DNA from: Paratractidigestivibacter sp963630635
Lineage (GTDB): Bacteria > Actinomycetota > Coriobacteriia > Coriobacteriales > Atopobiaceae
Assembly: GCA_963630635.1 (NCBI GenBank)
Contig: CAVGOA010000037.1
Coordinates: 1 to 22,367 of the forward strand
Direction of reading: 5' to 3'
DNA: 22,367 nt
The translations under genes were made by a program, and so were the position numbers. The stretch's first letter is position 1. Every line of letters starts with the position of its first letter. Under the pieces are notes generated by a model. The model had not been told where the DNA came from, did no database searches, and saw only the letters and a list, made by a program, of their open reading frames with translations. Positions 1-7,595 of this stretch are shown piece by piece.

Positions 1-52
1 CAAGTACAACATGGCCATGGCCTTCACCCACATGCGCCTTTTCCACCACTAA
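1..52 (+). CDS. C-terminal end of an unidentified protein (partial)
   Basis: An open frame enters from the left edge, with codons starting at base 2, and closes with TAA at 50-52. It encodes 16 residues ending RLFHH. The codons (GCC, ATG, TTC, CAC, CGC) match the style of the other genes here, so this is probably the 3' end of a real plus-strand gene. The fragment is too short to name a family. Downstream lies a palindromic element and then a convergent minus-strand gene, which fits a transcription unit ending here. Confidence 0.5.
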   Translation, partial: KYNMAMAFTHMRLFHH

Positions 53-94
53 GGCGTCGCGTCTGACATTCCGCGCGCTGCGGCAATAAAACTA

Positions 95-221
95 ACGAAA
101 GACGGGCGCACTACTGGGATTTGGTGAGTAGACGGCGAATTTGAACGACGGCCAACTGGGGTTTTATTGGTCCGTAAACACCGGCTACTCGTCTGATCTC
201 CCTACTGCGCCCGTCTTTCGT
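95..221 (+). repeat. Palindromic element, copy 1 (127 bp)
   Basis: The ends are inverted repeats: ACGAAAGACGGGCGCA at the left and TGCGCCCGTCTTTCGT at the right. Inside are a second pairing (GAGTAG with CTACTC) and a central hairpin around CCAACTGGGG. Copy 2 at 7422-7548 has the same length with about nine differences. A T run follows the right arm and an A-rich stretch precedes the left arm. The element lies between two convergent genes, so it probably acts as a bidirectional terminator, whatever its origin. There is no coding potential and no clear target-site duplication. Confidence 0.85.
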
Positions 222-242
222 ACATTTTTGTCGCGGCGAGGG

Positions 243-932
243 TTAGCGCGTGTGCAGCGTGAAGGTTGCGGAGCAGGAGAAGATGGCATGTAAGTGGCCG
301 GCCAGCTCTTCACAGGCGGCTGTGACCTGGGCATCGTTGACGCCCAGGAAACCGTCGATGGGGAAGAGCAGATCAAGGCCGCTGACTGCGTCTACCTTGC
401 CGTTTTCGCTTTGGCGCCAGGTCCAGCGACGCGTGTGGACCAGGTTGCCCACGGCGTAAACCAGTTCTCCCGCCGCAAGCGTTTGGTCGGCCTCGGTGGC
501 GCCTAGTTCGACAAACACATCATCTGGCCGAGAAAAGCGCAGCTCAAGCGTATCGCCCGGACCCATCACGTGCTCGCCCAGCGGCAAGCCGTACTTGATG
601 GAAATCGCGTTGCCCAGATCGACCAGGGGGTTCACGTGCCATAGGTCCTTACCCTTGGCAATGCGCTTGAGCAGAGCAATGTTGCTCGAGGGGTAGCGGC
701 TGGGGCTCATCCCCAGCGCGTGGAAGGCCTCGCGGTACGGCTGCACCCGCGCATCATCGCTGGCCTTCGCGCCGTCGTCCAGTCGCGCCCGCGCATCGGC
801 CACCGCGGCGTCCAATAGGGCATCAACCTCAGGCCGCGCCTCCACCGAGTTGTCCAGCCCGCGCACCTCGACAACGCCAACGCACAGCGCGGGCAACACG
901 TCGAATACCTGCGGATCAATGCAAAAATCCAT
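243..932 (-). CDS. B3/B4 domain protein (PheRS beta-subunit editing-domain-like)
   Basis: A 229-residue soluble protein of the free-standing B3/B4 family (COG3382-like), related to the B3/B4 substrate-editing region of the phenylalanyl-tRNA synthetase beta chain. The family signature is at about residues 82-120: SSNIALLKR, then KGKDLWHVNPLVD, then a serine/lysine-leucine-proline-glycine stretch. The start at 932 is chosen because GGGAG precedes it by a normal distance. A longer frame to 995 would overlap the end of the regulator gene. The gap to the upstream AraC-type gene is 11 bp, so the two are almost certainly cotranscribed. Solo B3/B4 proteins are thought to act on mischarged tRNA or amino-acid derivatives, but the substrate is not established and nothing in the sequence decides it. 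Confidence 0.85.
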   Translation of the reverse strand: MDFCIDPQVFDVLPALCVGVVEVRGLDNSVEARPEVDALLDAAVADARARLDDGAKASDDARVQPYREAFHALGMSPSRYPSSNIALLKRIAKGKDLWHVNPLVDLGNAISIKYGLPLGEHVMGPGDTLELRFSRPDDVFVELGATEADQTLAAGELVYAVGNLVHTRRWTWRQSENGKVDAVSGLDLLFPIDGFLGVNDAQVTAACEELAGHLHAIFSCSATFTLHTR

Positions 933-943
933 CCCGGGCTCCC

Positions 944-1861
944 TTACATAGTGAGCAGTGTCTCGTTTGCCGCGGCAATCTGGCGCTTGCGCCAAACCGC
1001 CGGCGAGACGCCCGTGCTCTTCCTAAACTTCATGATGAAGTAGCTTGAGCTGCCAAAACCGCAGGCCAGAGCCACCTCGGTGATATTGAGATCGGTCGTG
1101 AGCAACAGACGCGACGCTTGTTGCAAGCGCATGTTCAAGATGTGCTCCGAAAGCGTATGCCCCAACTGTGCCTTGAAGTCGCGACAGCACGTGGCCTTGG
1201 AAAGGTTGACGTGCCGCGCCACGTCATCGAGCGAGATTGCCTGCGTGTAGTGCCGGCCAATGTAGTCCAAGATCTCTTTGACCTGCGGTTTTATGGGCTT
1301 GGCCTCGCTTGCCGCAGCTAGGCTCAGCGCGTTTTTCACCAGAGAGCGCCAGGCGTCAGAAAGCAAGATCGTCATCTTAAGCTCGTCGGGCGTTTTCCCA
1401 TGGTAGTTCTCGTAGACCTCGACCAGTTGCTCAAGGACATGCTTTTGCCAGGTTTCGCCGGGGTCCAAAAGGCATACCGCGCAGCTGGCTTTACCCAGGT
1501 AAGGGGCCACGTACTTGGTGCTTACCGCGCTGCCCGCAAAGCTCGAGACCAGCCGCGCGTCAAAGTCCAGACAGGCATAGGTGCTGTCGAACCCCTCGGC
1601 ATTTCTTGCCATGTGAAGCTGCCCGGAGTTTACAAAGATACCCTGCCCGGGCCCCAAGGTATACGTCTCTTGGTTTACCGAGAACTCGACCATGCCCTTG
1701 ATCACGATGCAAAACTGCAGCTCGGTGTGCCAGTGCCATGTGATGTACCCCAGCACGTTGCTTTGGATGCGCGTGGTGTAGATGGCTAGCGGGAAGTCGA
1801 ACGTGCCGTGCGGCGTGGATTCGTGGCCGTGCTCATCGATGGGGATGTCAAATACCTGCAT
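944..1861 (-). CDS. AraC-family transcriptional regulator with N-terminal cupin domain
   Basis: A 305-residue regulator. Residues about 25-90 form a cupin-type sensing domain (HWHTELQF, then the glycine-rich turn GPGQG and a late QLH). Residues about 200-298 carry the two AraC helix-turn-helix motifs; the second includes the typical ITEVALACGFGSSSYF and a GVSP ending. GGAGGA lies just before the ATG. The gene is transcribed away from the M20/GH1/PTS/ammonia-lyase operon, across a 214-bp AT-rich region containing a direct repeat (1931-1956 and 1974-1999). By position and family it is the likely activator of that operon, sensing a sugar or glucoside-type ligand. That role is inferred. Confidence 0.92.
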   Translation of the reverse strand: MQVFDIPIDEHGHESTPHGTFDFPLAIYTTRIQSNVLGYITWHWHTELQFCIVIKGMVEFSVNQETYTLGPGQGIFVNSGQLHMARNAEGFDSTYACLDFDARLVSSFAGSAVSTKYVAPYLGKASCAVCLLDPGETWQKHVLEQLVEVYENYHGKTPDELKMTILLSDAWRSLVKNALSLAAASEAKPIKPQVKEILDYIGRHYTQAISLDDVARHVNLSKATCCRDFKAQLGHTLSEHILNMRLQQASRLLLTTDLNITEVALACGFGSSSYFIMKFRKSTGVSPAVWRKRQIAAANETLLTM

Positions 1862-2075
1862 GGCTCCTCCGCGGGGTCCGGGTGAAACATTGCTGCATTA
1901 CCGTCGACAACAAACTGTCACACCTAATGCAATCAGTCAATATCGCAATATAAAACAGCCTATAAGATGATAGAATCAACGCGCCAATGCGAATAAAACT
2001 ATATCAAGTCCTAACAAGGGCGCGGCACAGGCCCGCGCGCACCCTGCGCCTGCCCCCTCAAAGAAAGGAAAACGC
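1862..2075. promoter_or_regulatory. Divergent intergenic control region (AraC gene / catabolic operon)
   Basis: 214 bp separate two divergent start codons. The stretch from about 1920 to 2010 is strikingly AT-rich for this genome and must hold both promoters. TATAAG (1961-1966) and TAGAAT (1971-1976) are possible plus-strand -10 elements, but neither has a convincing -35 partner, as expected for an activator-dependent promoter. A ribosome binding site (AAGGA) lies upstream of the ATG at 2076. Confidence 0.6.
1931..1999. promoter_or_regulatory. Candidate AraC operator: direct repeat AATCA-N14-ATAAAAC
   Basis: The pattern AATCA, 14 bases, ATAAAAC occurs at 1931-1956 and again at 1974-1999 in the same orientation. 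The start-to-start distance is 43 bp, close to four helical turns. AraC-family dimers usually bind direct repeats in phase on one face of the helix, so this is a plausible operator pair. The AT-rich context raises the chance of coincidence. Confidence 0.4.
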
Positions 2076-3215
2076 ATGAGCGACTTGATCAGTTTTCTGC
2101 AAAAGGCCGTCCAGACCCGCAGTTACTCGGACGAGGAAGGCGAGATGGCTAACCTTGTGGTCAGCGAGATGCAAAAGCTGGGCTACGACGAGGCCTATAT
2201 CGACCAGACGGGCAACGCAGTGGGGCGCATTGGCAGCGGCCCCAAGGTCATCCACTTTGACGGTCACATGGATACCGTGCAGGTCAACGACCCGCAGGAC
2301 TGGGACCATGAACCCTTTGGCGGCCAAATCGTAAACGGCGAGCTGTGGGGTCGCGGCTCGGTGGACATGAAGGGCGGCCTGTGCGCCGCCGTCCACGCGG
2401 CCGCCGCTGCTCGCGACGCCGGTCTTCTCGACGGCAAAACGGTATACGTCACCGGCACCGTGTGCGAGGAGTACTGCGACGGCGTCAACCTCGAGCTCTT
2501 CTATGCCGACACCGGCCTTAAGCCCGATTTCGCCGTGATCTGCGAGCCCAGCGGCAACCTCATTACCTTGGGCCATAAGGGCAAGGCCCAGGTGCGCATC
2601 ACTGCGCATGGCGTCTCGGCCCACGGTTCGGCACCCGAGAAGGGCAAGAACGCCGTCTACGAGATGGCCGAGATTATCCAGCGCGTCGAGGCCCTCAATG
2701 CGCGCCTGTTCAAGGTCGATGCCCCGCACGGCACCGTCGTGCTTTCGGACATCTCGTGCGTCTCGGCGTCGTTGAACGCCGTGCCGTCCGAGTGCTCGAT
2801 CTACCTGGACCGCCGCCTTGCTCTGGGTGAGACCCTGGACCAGGTTCGCGCCGAGATGGACGCGCTGGTTGCAGGCAAAGACGCCACCTGGGAGGTCGGC
2901 TGCCTGGACCACGTAAGCTGGAAGGGCCGCGACCTGCACTACGTTCCCATGCACGACCCCTGGAAGACCGCCAAGGACGCGCCCATTGCCCAGGCCCTTA
3001 TCGACGCGTACACCCAGGTATACGGCCATGCACCCACCAAGTTTGACTTCTGGGACTTTGGCACCAACGGCATTACGCCCATCGCCCACGGCGTGCCCAC
3101 CATCGGCTTTGGCCCCGGCCCCTACAAGCTGGCCCACATGACCAACGAGCACACCCCTGTGGCCGATGTCGAGCTTGCCTTTGAGGTCTACAAGCAGCTG
3201 ATCGCCAACCTTTAG
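2076..3215 (+). CDS. M20 metallohydrolase, YgeY-like
   Basis: A 379-residue zinc-dependent hydrolase of the M20 peptidase/deacylase clan. It resembles E. coli YgeY along most of its length, including VTGTV-EE-CDG, SAHGSAPEKG, LDRRLALGET and FGTNG-IGFGPG. Visible metal and catalytic residues are H64 and D66 (GHMDT), D97 (GRGSVDMKGG), the E131/E132 pair, E157 (CEPSG) and H359 near the end (NEHTP). H183 is the usual dimer-domain histidine. It has no signal peptide, so it is cytoplasmic. It is the first gene of a four-gene operon, 62 bp before the GH1 gene. In E. coli ygeY neighbours ygeX (diaminopropionate ammonia-lyase), and here a ygeX-like gene closes the same operon. The natural substrate is unknown; an N-acylated diamino acid is an inference from that pairing. 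Confidence 0.88.
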   Translation: MSDLISFLQKAVQTRSYSDEEGEMANLVVSEMQKLGYDEAYIDQTGNAVGRIGSGPKVIHFDGHMDTVQVNDPQDWDHEPFGGQIVNGELWGRGSVDMKGGLCAAVHAAAAARDAGLLDGKTVYVTGTVCEEYCDGVNLELFYADTGLKPDFAVICEPSGNLITLGHKGKAQVRITAHGVSAHGSAPEKGKNAVYEMAEIIQRVEALNARLFKVDAPHGTVVLSDISCVSASLNAVPSECSIYLDRRLALGETLDQVRAEMDALVAGKDATWEVGCLDHVSWKGRDLHYVPMHDPWKTAKDAPIAQALIDAYTQVYGHAPTKFDFWDFGTNGITPIAHGVPTIGFGPGPYKLAHMTNEHTPVADVELAFEVYKQLIANL

Positions 3216-3242
3216 CAGTTACGCCCGCCCGTGTCTACCTGC

Positions 3243-3259
3243 GGCGCGTTTAACGCGCC
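3243..3259 (+). other. Intercistronic hairpin between M20 and GH1 genes
   Basis: GGCGCGTT and AACGCGCC form a tight inverted repeat around a single T, with no T run after it. It lies in the 62-bp gap, upstream of the GGAGAGGAG ribosome binding site of the next gene. It is more likely an mRNA-processing or stability element than a terminator. Confidence 0.5.
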
Positions 3260-3277
3260 ATTGGAGAGGAGAAGACC

Positions 3278-4684
3278 GTGAAGCATAAGATCTGCAAGGA
3301 CTTTTTGTGGGGCTCGGCCACGGCGGCCTACCAGTGCGAGGGTGCGGCCCATGAGGGAGGCCGCGGCAACAGCCAGTGGGACGACTTTCTTGAGAGCCCA
3401 GCCAACAAGGGCGGCATCACGGGTGCCGTGAGCTGCGACAACTACCACCACTTTGCCGAGGACCTGCGGCTGCAGCGCGAGGGCGGCCAGAACACCTATC
3501 GCCTGTCCATCTCGTGGTCGCGCATCTTGCCCACTGCCGACGGCGTCCCAAACCCCGAGGGCATCGCCTTCTACCGTGCCCTTTTTGACGAGTGCCACCG
3601 CCAGGGCATCGAGCCCTTGGTTACGCTTTTCCACTACGATATCCCCAGCTACGTGGCTCAAAAGGGCGGCTTCGAAAACCGTGAGGCGGCGTATGACTTT
3701 GCTCGCTACGCCCGCGTGTGCTTTGACGCCTTCCACGACCAGGTCAAGCTCTGGATCACCGTGAACGAGCCGGCCTACTACACTTACTGCAGCTACCTGG
3801 CTGCCGATTACCCGCCCTTCGTCGCCGACTTGCAACGCTACGCCTGCGCCTCGTACCACGTGATGCTGGGCCACGCCCTGGCCGTCGCCGAGTTCCGTGC
3901 GGGCGGCTACGCGGGTCAGATCGGCATCGACCAGGACTCGGGATACGCCCAGACCCCCTACGACGACCCGGCTAACCAAAAGGCTCTGCGCTACGCTGAG
4001 CTTTTCTACGTGCGTTGGGTCCTGGACCCGGCCCTTCTTGGTCGCTGGCCACACGACCTGCGCGCCGCGTTAGAGGAGAAGGGCATCGACCTGGGCTTCG
4101 TTTTGCCCGGCGACGAGAAGATCATTGCGGGCGGCCGTGGCGACCTTCTCGCCCAAAACATTTACACGCGCAAGAACGTGCAGGTAAACACCGACGGGGT
4201 GACTCAGTTCAAGGTCAACCGGAAGGGCTCGGCGTCTAAGGTCAAAGAGGGGACTTCGATCGGCGGCTGGTTCGAGACCATCGACGACCCAACCGTCGAG
4301 AAGAACAAGTGGGGTCGCGAGATCTACCCCAAGTGCATGTACGACACCTTGATGGGCATCAAGCGCGACTACGGCGACGTGCCCGTTTACATTGCAGAGT
4401 GCGGCCACGGCATGTACGAGGAGCCCGATGCCAACGGCTACGTGGAAGACGACGAGCGCATTGGCATCCTCAAGCGCTTCATCGATTACATGGTCCAGGC
4501 CATCGACGAGGGCGCCAATGTCCGCGGCTTCTACGTGTGGTCGACGATGGACCTCTACAGCTGGATCAACGGCTACCAAAAGCGTTACGGCCTGGTGCGC
4601 GTGGACTACGACAACAACCTGCGCCGCATTCCAAAGAAGAGCTGGTACTGGTATCGCGACTACATCAAACAGTTAATGGAATAG
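3278..4684 (+). CDS. 6-phospho-beta-glucosidase, glycoside hydrolase family 1
   Basis: A 468-residue cytoplasmic GH1 enzyme starting at GTG behind a strong GGAGAGGAG site. It cleaves 6-phosphorylated beta-glycosides delivered by a PTS. The acid/base glutamate is E164 in TVNEP and the nucleophile is E374. S428, K435 and Y437 in the C-terminal SWINGYQKRYG segment match the Ser/Lys/Tyr set that binds the 6-phosphate in LacG-type enzymes, which supports a phospho-glycosidase rather than a plain beta-glucosidase. The nucleophile motif reads E-C-G instead of the usual E-N-G, an uncommon substitution next to the active site. The PTS permease gene follows after 15 bp, so substrate entry and cleavage are encoded together. 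Confidence 0.93.
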   Translation: MKHKICKDFLWGSATAAYQCEGAAHEGGRGNSQWDDFLESPANKGGITGAVSCDNYHHFAEDLRLQREGGQNTYRLSISWSRILPTADGVPNPEGIAFYRALFDECHRQGIEPLVTLFHYDIPSYVAQKGGFENREAAYDFARYARVCFDAFHDQVKLWITVNEPAYYTYCSYLAADYPPFVADLQRYACASYHVMLGHALAVAEFRAGGYAGQIGIDQDSGYAQTPYDDPANQKALRYAELFYVRWVLDPALLGRWPHDLRAALEEKGIDLGFVLPGDEKIIAGGRGDLLAQNIYTRKNVQVNTDGVTQFKVNRKGSASKVKEGTSIGGWFETIDDPTVEKNKWGREIYPKCMYDTLMGIKRDYGDVPVYIAECGHGMYEEPDANGYVEDDERIGILKRFIDYMVQAIDEGANVRGFYVWSTMDLYSWINGYQKRYGLVRVDYDNNLRRIPKKSWYWYRDYIKQLME

Positions 4685-4699
4685 AGAGGGGAGAGAACA

Positions 4700-6184
4700 A
4701 TGGGCAAGTACGAGGAGTTCTCTAAGCAGGCCCTGGCGGCCCTTGGAGGTAAGGACAACCTCACCTATGTGACGCACTGCATCACGCGCCTGCGCGTGAG
4801 CTACAAGGACGAGTCGCTGGTCGACATCGAGGCCCTGCGTCACCTGCCGGAGTGTGCCGGCCTGGTTAAGAAGGACCATGCGGCGCAGCTCATCATTGGC
4901 CCCGACATCAAGCGCGCCTTCGACGAGTTTGTGGCTACTGCGGGCTGGGACCCCGACTGCGACCTGCGCCCCGGCACCTCGAATGCGGCCGCCGGCGTCG
5001 TGCCGCAAACCGGCACTCCCGAGGGCAAGCAAAGCCCGCTCACGGCCTTTAGCAACTTTGTGGCCCCGGTTTTCATGGACATCGTGCCTGCGCTGTCTGT
5101 GGGCGGCATGGTCCTGGCCGTGAAGACCCTTCTCGTCAACTACTTTGGCGTCTCGATCGACTCTGGCACCGCGCAGTTCCTCTTGTGCTTCTTTAGCGCG
5201 GCGTTCAACTACATACCCATCTACCTGGGCTATTCTCTGTGCAAGAAGCTCAATATGCAGCCCATTTTGGGTATGCTTCTGGGCGGCATCATGGTGTGCA
5301 CGCGCTTTCAAAGCGGCAACGTCACCGAGTTCTTTGGCATCGCGGTGCCGCAGGTCGATTACACCTCGAGCATCATTCCCATTGTGCTGGGCGTCTTCTT
5401 CATGTGGTACGTCTATCGCTTTGTGAGCAAGCACATGCCGCAGGTCATCACCTTCTTCATGACGCCTTTGGTCACGATGCTGGTTACCGTGCCCGTGACC
5501 CTGATTGTCCTGGGCCCCATTGGCACCGAGCTCTCTGACGCCGTGGGCGTGGGCGTCCAGTGGATCTGCGACACGCTGGGCTTCCTCGCGCAGCCGCTGT
5601 TGTGCGTGGCCTATCCCTACATGGTCATGCTGGGCTTGGACAAGGCTTGGGAGCCCCTGCAGCTGCAGCTTTTGGCCACGGTGGGCTACGACGCGATCAC
5701 CGGCGGCGTGGGCTTTGTCTCTAACCTGTGCATCGGTGCGTCTGCCCTGGCAGTGGCCACGGCCCAGCGCGACAAGTCGCAGCGCGGCCTTATCGCCTCG
5801 TTTGGCATCACGGGCCTGTGCGGCGTGACCGAGCCGGCTTTCTACGGCTCGCTTATCGAGCGTCCGCGCGTCTTGATCGGCACAGCCGTCGGAGCTGCGG
5901 CGGCCGGCCTCTTCGAGGGCATCTTTGGCCTGCGCGCCTTTATCCCCACGTCGTGCTCGGGCCTGCTCACTTTCCTGCAGTATCTTGAGCCCGAGACCGG
6001 CGACCTGTACTACATTGTGATCGCGGCGATTACGGCGGCGATCGCGATCGTGGTGAGCTTCGTGGCGGTGCGCGTTATCTTGTCGTGGGACGAGCGCCAC
6101 GCAGCGGCGGGTGACGGCGAGAAGGGCGCGGCGGCTGCTACCGTGGATGCGGCCGCGGCGGACGCCAAGATGGGGGAGAAGTAA
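4700..6184 (+). CDS. PTS beta-glucoside-type permease, EIIBC
   Basis: A 494-residue fusion of an EIIB domain (about 1-80) and an EIIC membrane domain (about 105-460, with multiple hydrophobic helices). The phosphorylated cysteine is C27 in THCITRLR, the glucose/glucoside EIIB signature. It imports a beta-glucoside and phosphorylates it at C6, making the substrate for the upstream GH1 enzyme. No EIIA domain is fused and none is encoded nearby, so a shared EIIA elsewhere must donate phosphate. The last 30 residues are a low-complexity Ala/Lys/Asp-rich tail. GAGGGGAGAG precedes the ATG, and the stop codon lies 2 bp before the next start. Confidence 0.93.
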   Translation: MGKYEEFSKQALAALGGKDNLTYVTHCITRLRVSYKDESLVDIEALRHLPECAGLVKKDHAAQLIIGPDIKRAFDEFVATAGWDPDCDLRPGTSNAAAGVVPQTGTPEGKQSPLTAFSNFVAPVFMDIVPALSVGGMVLAVKTLLVNYFGVSIDSGTAQFLLCFFSAAFNYIPIYLGYSLCKKLNMQPILGMLLGGIMVCTRFQSGNVTEFFGIAVPQVDYTSSIIPIVLGVFFMWYVYRFVSKHMPQVITFFMTPLVTMLVTVPVTLIVLGPIGTELSDAVGVGVQWICDTLGFLAQPLLCVAYPYMVMLGLDKAWEPLQLQLLATVGYDAITGGVGFVSNLCIGASALAVATAQRDKSQRGLIASFGITGLCGVTEPAFYGSLIERPRVLIGTAVGAAAAGLFEGIFGLRAFIPTSCSGLLTFLQYLEPETGDLYYIVIAAITAAIAIVVSFVAVRVILSWDERHAAAGDGEKGAAAATVDAAAADAKMGEK

Positions 6185-6186
6185 GC

Positions 6187-7380
6187 ATGGCAGTCGAGTT
6201 TGGCCTGGTAACCAACGGCGCCGGATGGCGAGAAGAGCGCGCGGACGGTGCGTTTGGCACGGCCTCGGCCGAGGCGGCGCTGCGCTTTCACCAAAGCGTC
6301 CCTGGCTACAAGGCGACGCCGCTGGTCTCGCTTGACGCGTTGGCTACCCACCTTGGAGTGGCCCGCGTGTGGGTCAAGGATGAGAGCGCCCGGTTTGGGC
6401 TAAACGCCTTCAAGGGGCTGGGCGGCAGCTACGCAGCGGCCCGCGTGATCGCCCAGCGCCTGGGCATCGACCCTGCCGAGCTGACCTTTGACCTTCTCAC
6501 CTCGCCCGATGTGGCAAAGAAGATCGCTGGCCTTACGTTTGTGACCGCCACCGACGGCAACCACGGTCGCGGCCTGGCCTGGACGGCGCGGATGCTGGGC
6601 GTGGGCTGCGTGGTCTACATGCCGCGCGGCAGCGCCGCCGAGCGACTTGAGAACATTCGTGCCCAGGGCGCGCAGGCGCAGATTTTGGACCTCAACTACG
6701 ACGACTCAGTGCGTTTTGCGGCTGAGCAGGCCGAGAAGAACGGTTGGGTGCTGGTGCAGGACACCTCGTGGGACGGCTATGAGCAGATTCCCACGTGGAT
6801 TATGCAGGGCTACACCACGATGGGCCTCGAGGCAACCCGCCAACTCGGCACCGAGGTTCCCACCCATGTGTTTTTGCAGGCCGGAGTGGGCGCGATGTCG
6901 GGTGCGATTACCGGATTTCTGGCCAACTACTACGGCCGTGAGCGGCCGCGCGTTTGCATCGTGGAGCCCAACGCGGCCGATTGCGTCTATCGCACTGCGG
7001 CGGCGGGCGACGGCCAGCTGCACGCCGTTGCGGGAAACCTGCCCACGATGATGGCCGGCCTGGCCTGTGGCGAGCCGTGCGGCGTTGGCTGGCGCGAGCT
7101 GGAGCGCTCGGCGGATTTCTTTGCCGGCGTGCCCGACGAGGTGGCGGCCCGCGGCATGCGCGTGCTGGCCAACCCGCTGCCGGGCGATCAGGCGGTGATT
7201 TCGGGCGAATCGGGCGCTGTGACCTTGGGATTCTTGGCAACCGTGCTTTCTGGCGAAAGTGACGCGGCTACCGCCGCGGCGACCCGCTTGGGCCTGGGTC
7301 CCGATTCCCGCGTCCTTCTCATCTCTACCGAAGGCGCCACCGACCGCACCAACTACCGCCGCGTTCTCTGGGGTTTCTAG
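6187..7380 (+). CDS. Diaminopropionate ammonia-lyase (PLP enzyme), YgeX-like
   Basis: A 397-residue fold-type II PLP enzyme that converts 2,3-diaminopropionate to pyruvate and two ammonia. K76 in LNAFKGLGGS is the expected Schiff-base lysine, and ATDGNHGRG (residues 121-129) is the family's phosphate/active-site loop with D123. The DTSWDGYEQIPTWIMQGY-like region (about 192-209) and a late GATDR motif are also characteristic. The start is two bases after the PTS stop, which implies translational coupling. The gene is the last of the operon and is followed by palindromic element copy 2. Its placement with a sugar PTS is unusual and suggests that the imported compound carries a diaminopropionate-type amino acid. 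Confidence 0.92.
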   Translation: MAVEFGLVTNGAGWREERADGAFGTASAEAALRFHQSVPGYKATPLVSLDALATHLGVARVWVKDESARFGLNAFKGLGGSYAAARVIAQRLGIDPAELTFDLLTSPDVAKKIAGLTFVTATDGNHGRGLAWTARMLGVGCVVYMPRGSAAERLENIRAQGAQAQILDLNYDDSVRFAAEQAEKNGWVLVQDTSWDGYEQIPTWIMQGYTTMGLEATRQLGTEVPTHVFLQAGVGAMSGAITGFLANYYGRERPRVCIVEPNAADCVYRTAAAGDGQLHAVAGNLPTMMAGLACGEPCGVGWRELERSADFFAGVPDEVAARGMRVLANPLPGDQAVISGESGAVTLGFLATVLSGESDAATAAATRLGLGPDSRVLLISTEGATDRTNYRRVLWGF

Positions 7381-7382
7381 CC

Positions 7383-7409
7383 CGTGAGGGGGCCGCGACG
7401 CCCCTCGCG
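7383..7409 (+). other. Hairpin just after the ammonia-lyase stop codon
   Basis: CGTGAGGGG and CCCCTCGCG can form a nine-pair stem (one U-G) around a nine-base loop. It starts two bases after the stop codon. No T run follows, so it is not a classic intrinsic terminator; it may protect the 3' end upstream of the larger palindromic element. Confidence 0.45.
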
Positions 7410-7421
7410 ATACAAAAACTA

Positions 7422-7548
7422 ACGAAAGACGGGCGCACTACTGGGATTTGGCGAGTAGACAGCGAATTTGAACGACGGCCAACTGGGGTTTTGCTGGTCA
7501 GTAAACACCGGCTACTCGGTTGGTTTCCCTACTGCGCCCGTCTTTCGT
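7422..7548 (+). repeat. Palindromic element, copy 2 (127 bp)
   Basis: Same length, arms and layout as copy 1 at 95-221, with about nine substitutions, most in the right half. It lies between the convergent ammonia-lyase and P-type ATPase genes. An A run precedes it (a U run for minus-strand transcripts) and six T follow it (a U run for plus-strand transcripts), so it has the form of a bidirectional intrinsic terminator. Confidence 0.87.
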
Positions 7549-7556
7549 ACTTTTTT

Positions 7557-7587
7557 GATTCGGCGACCCCGGCGGGGCCGCCGAATC
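7557..7587. other. Inverted repeat beside the 3' end of the P-type ATPase gene
   Basis: GATTCGGCG pairs with CGCCGAATC, and after an A/C mismatch CCCC pairs with GGGG around a three-base loop. It lies eight bases beyond the ATPase stop codon. For the minus-strand transcript it is followed by an A run rather than a U run, so termination is probably completed in the adjacent palindromic element. Confidence 0.55.
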
Positions 7588-7595
7588 GTGCCCCG

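Noticed and set aside
3229..3244. A GTCTACCTGCGGC string shared between 3231 and 17295
   Set aside because: The 13-base match has no extended similarity or common structure around it; it is most likely coincidence in GC-rich DNA.
2058..6100. Long minus-strand frames opposite the M20, GH1 and PTS genes (for example 2058-3152, 3212-4054, 4673-6100)
   Set aside because: All are compositional shadows of genes with intact motifs; the products are His/Arg/Asp/Ala-rich and resemble nothing.
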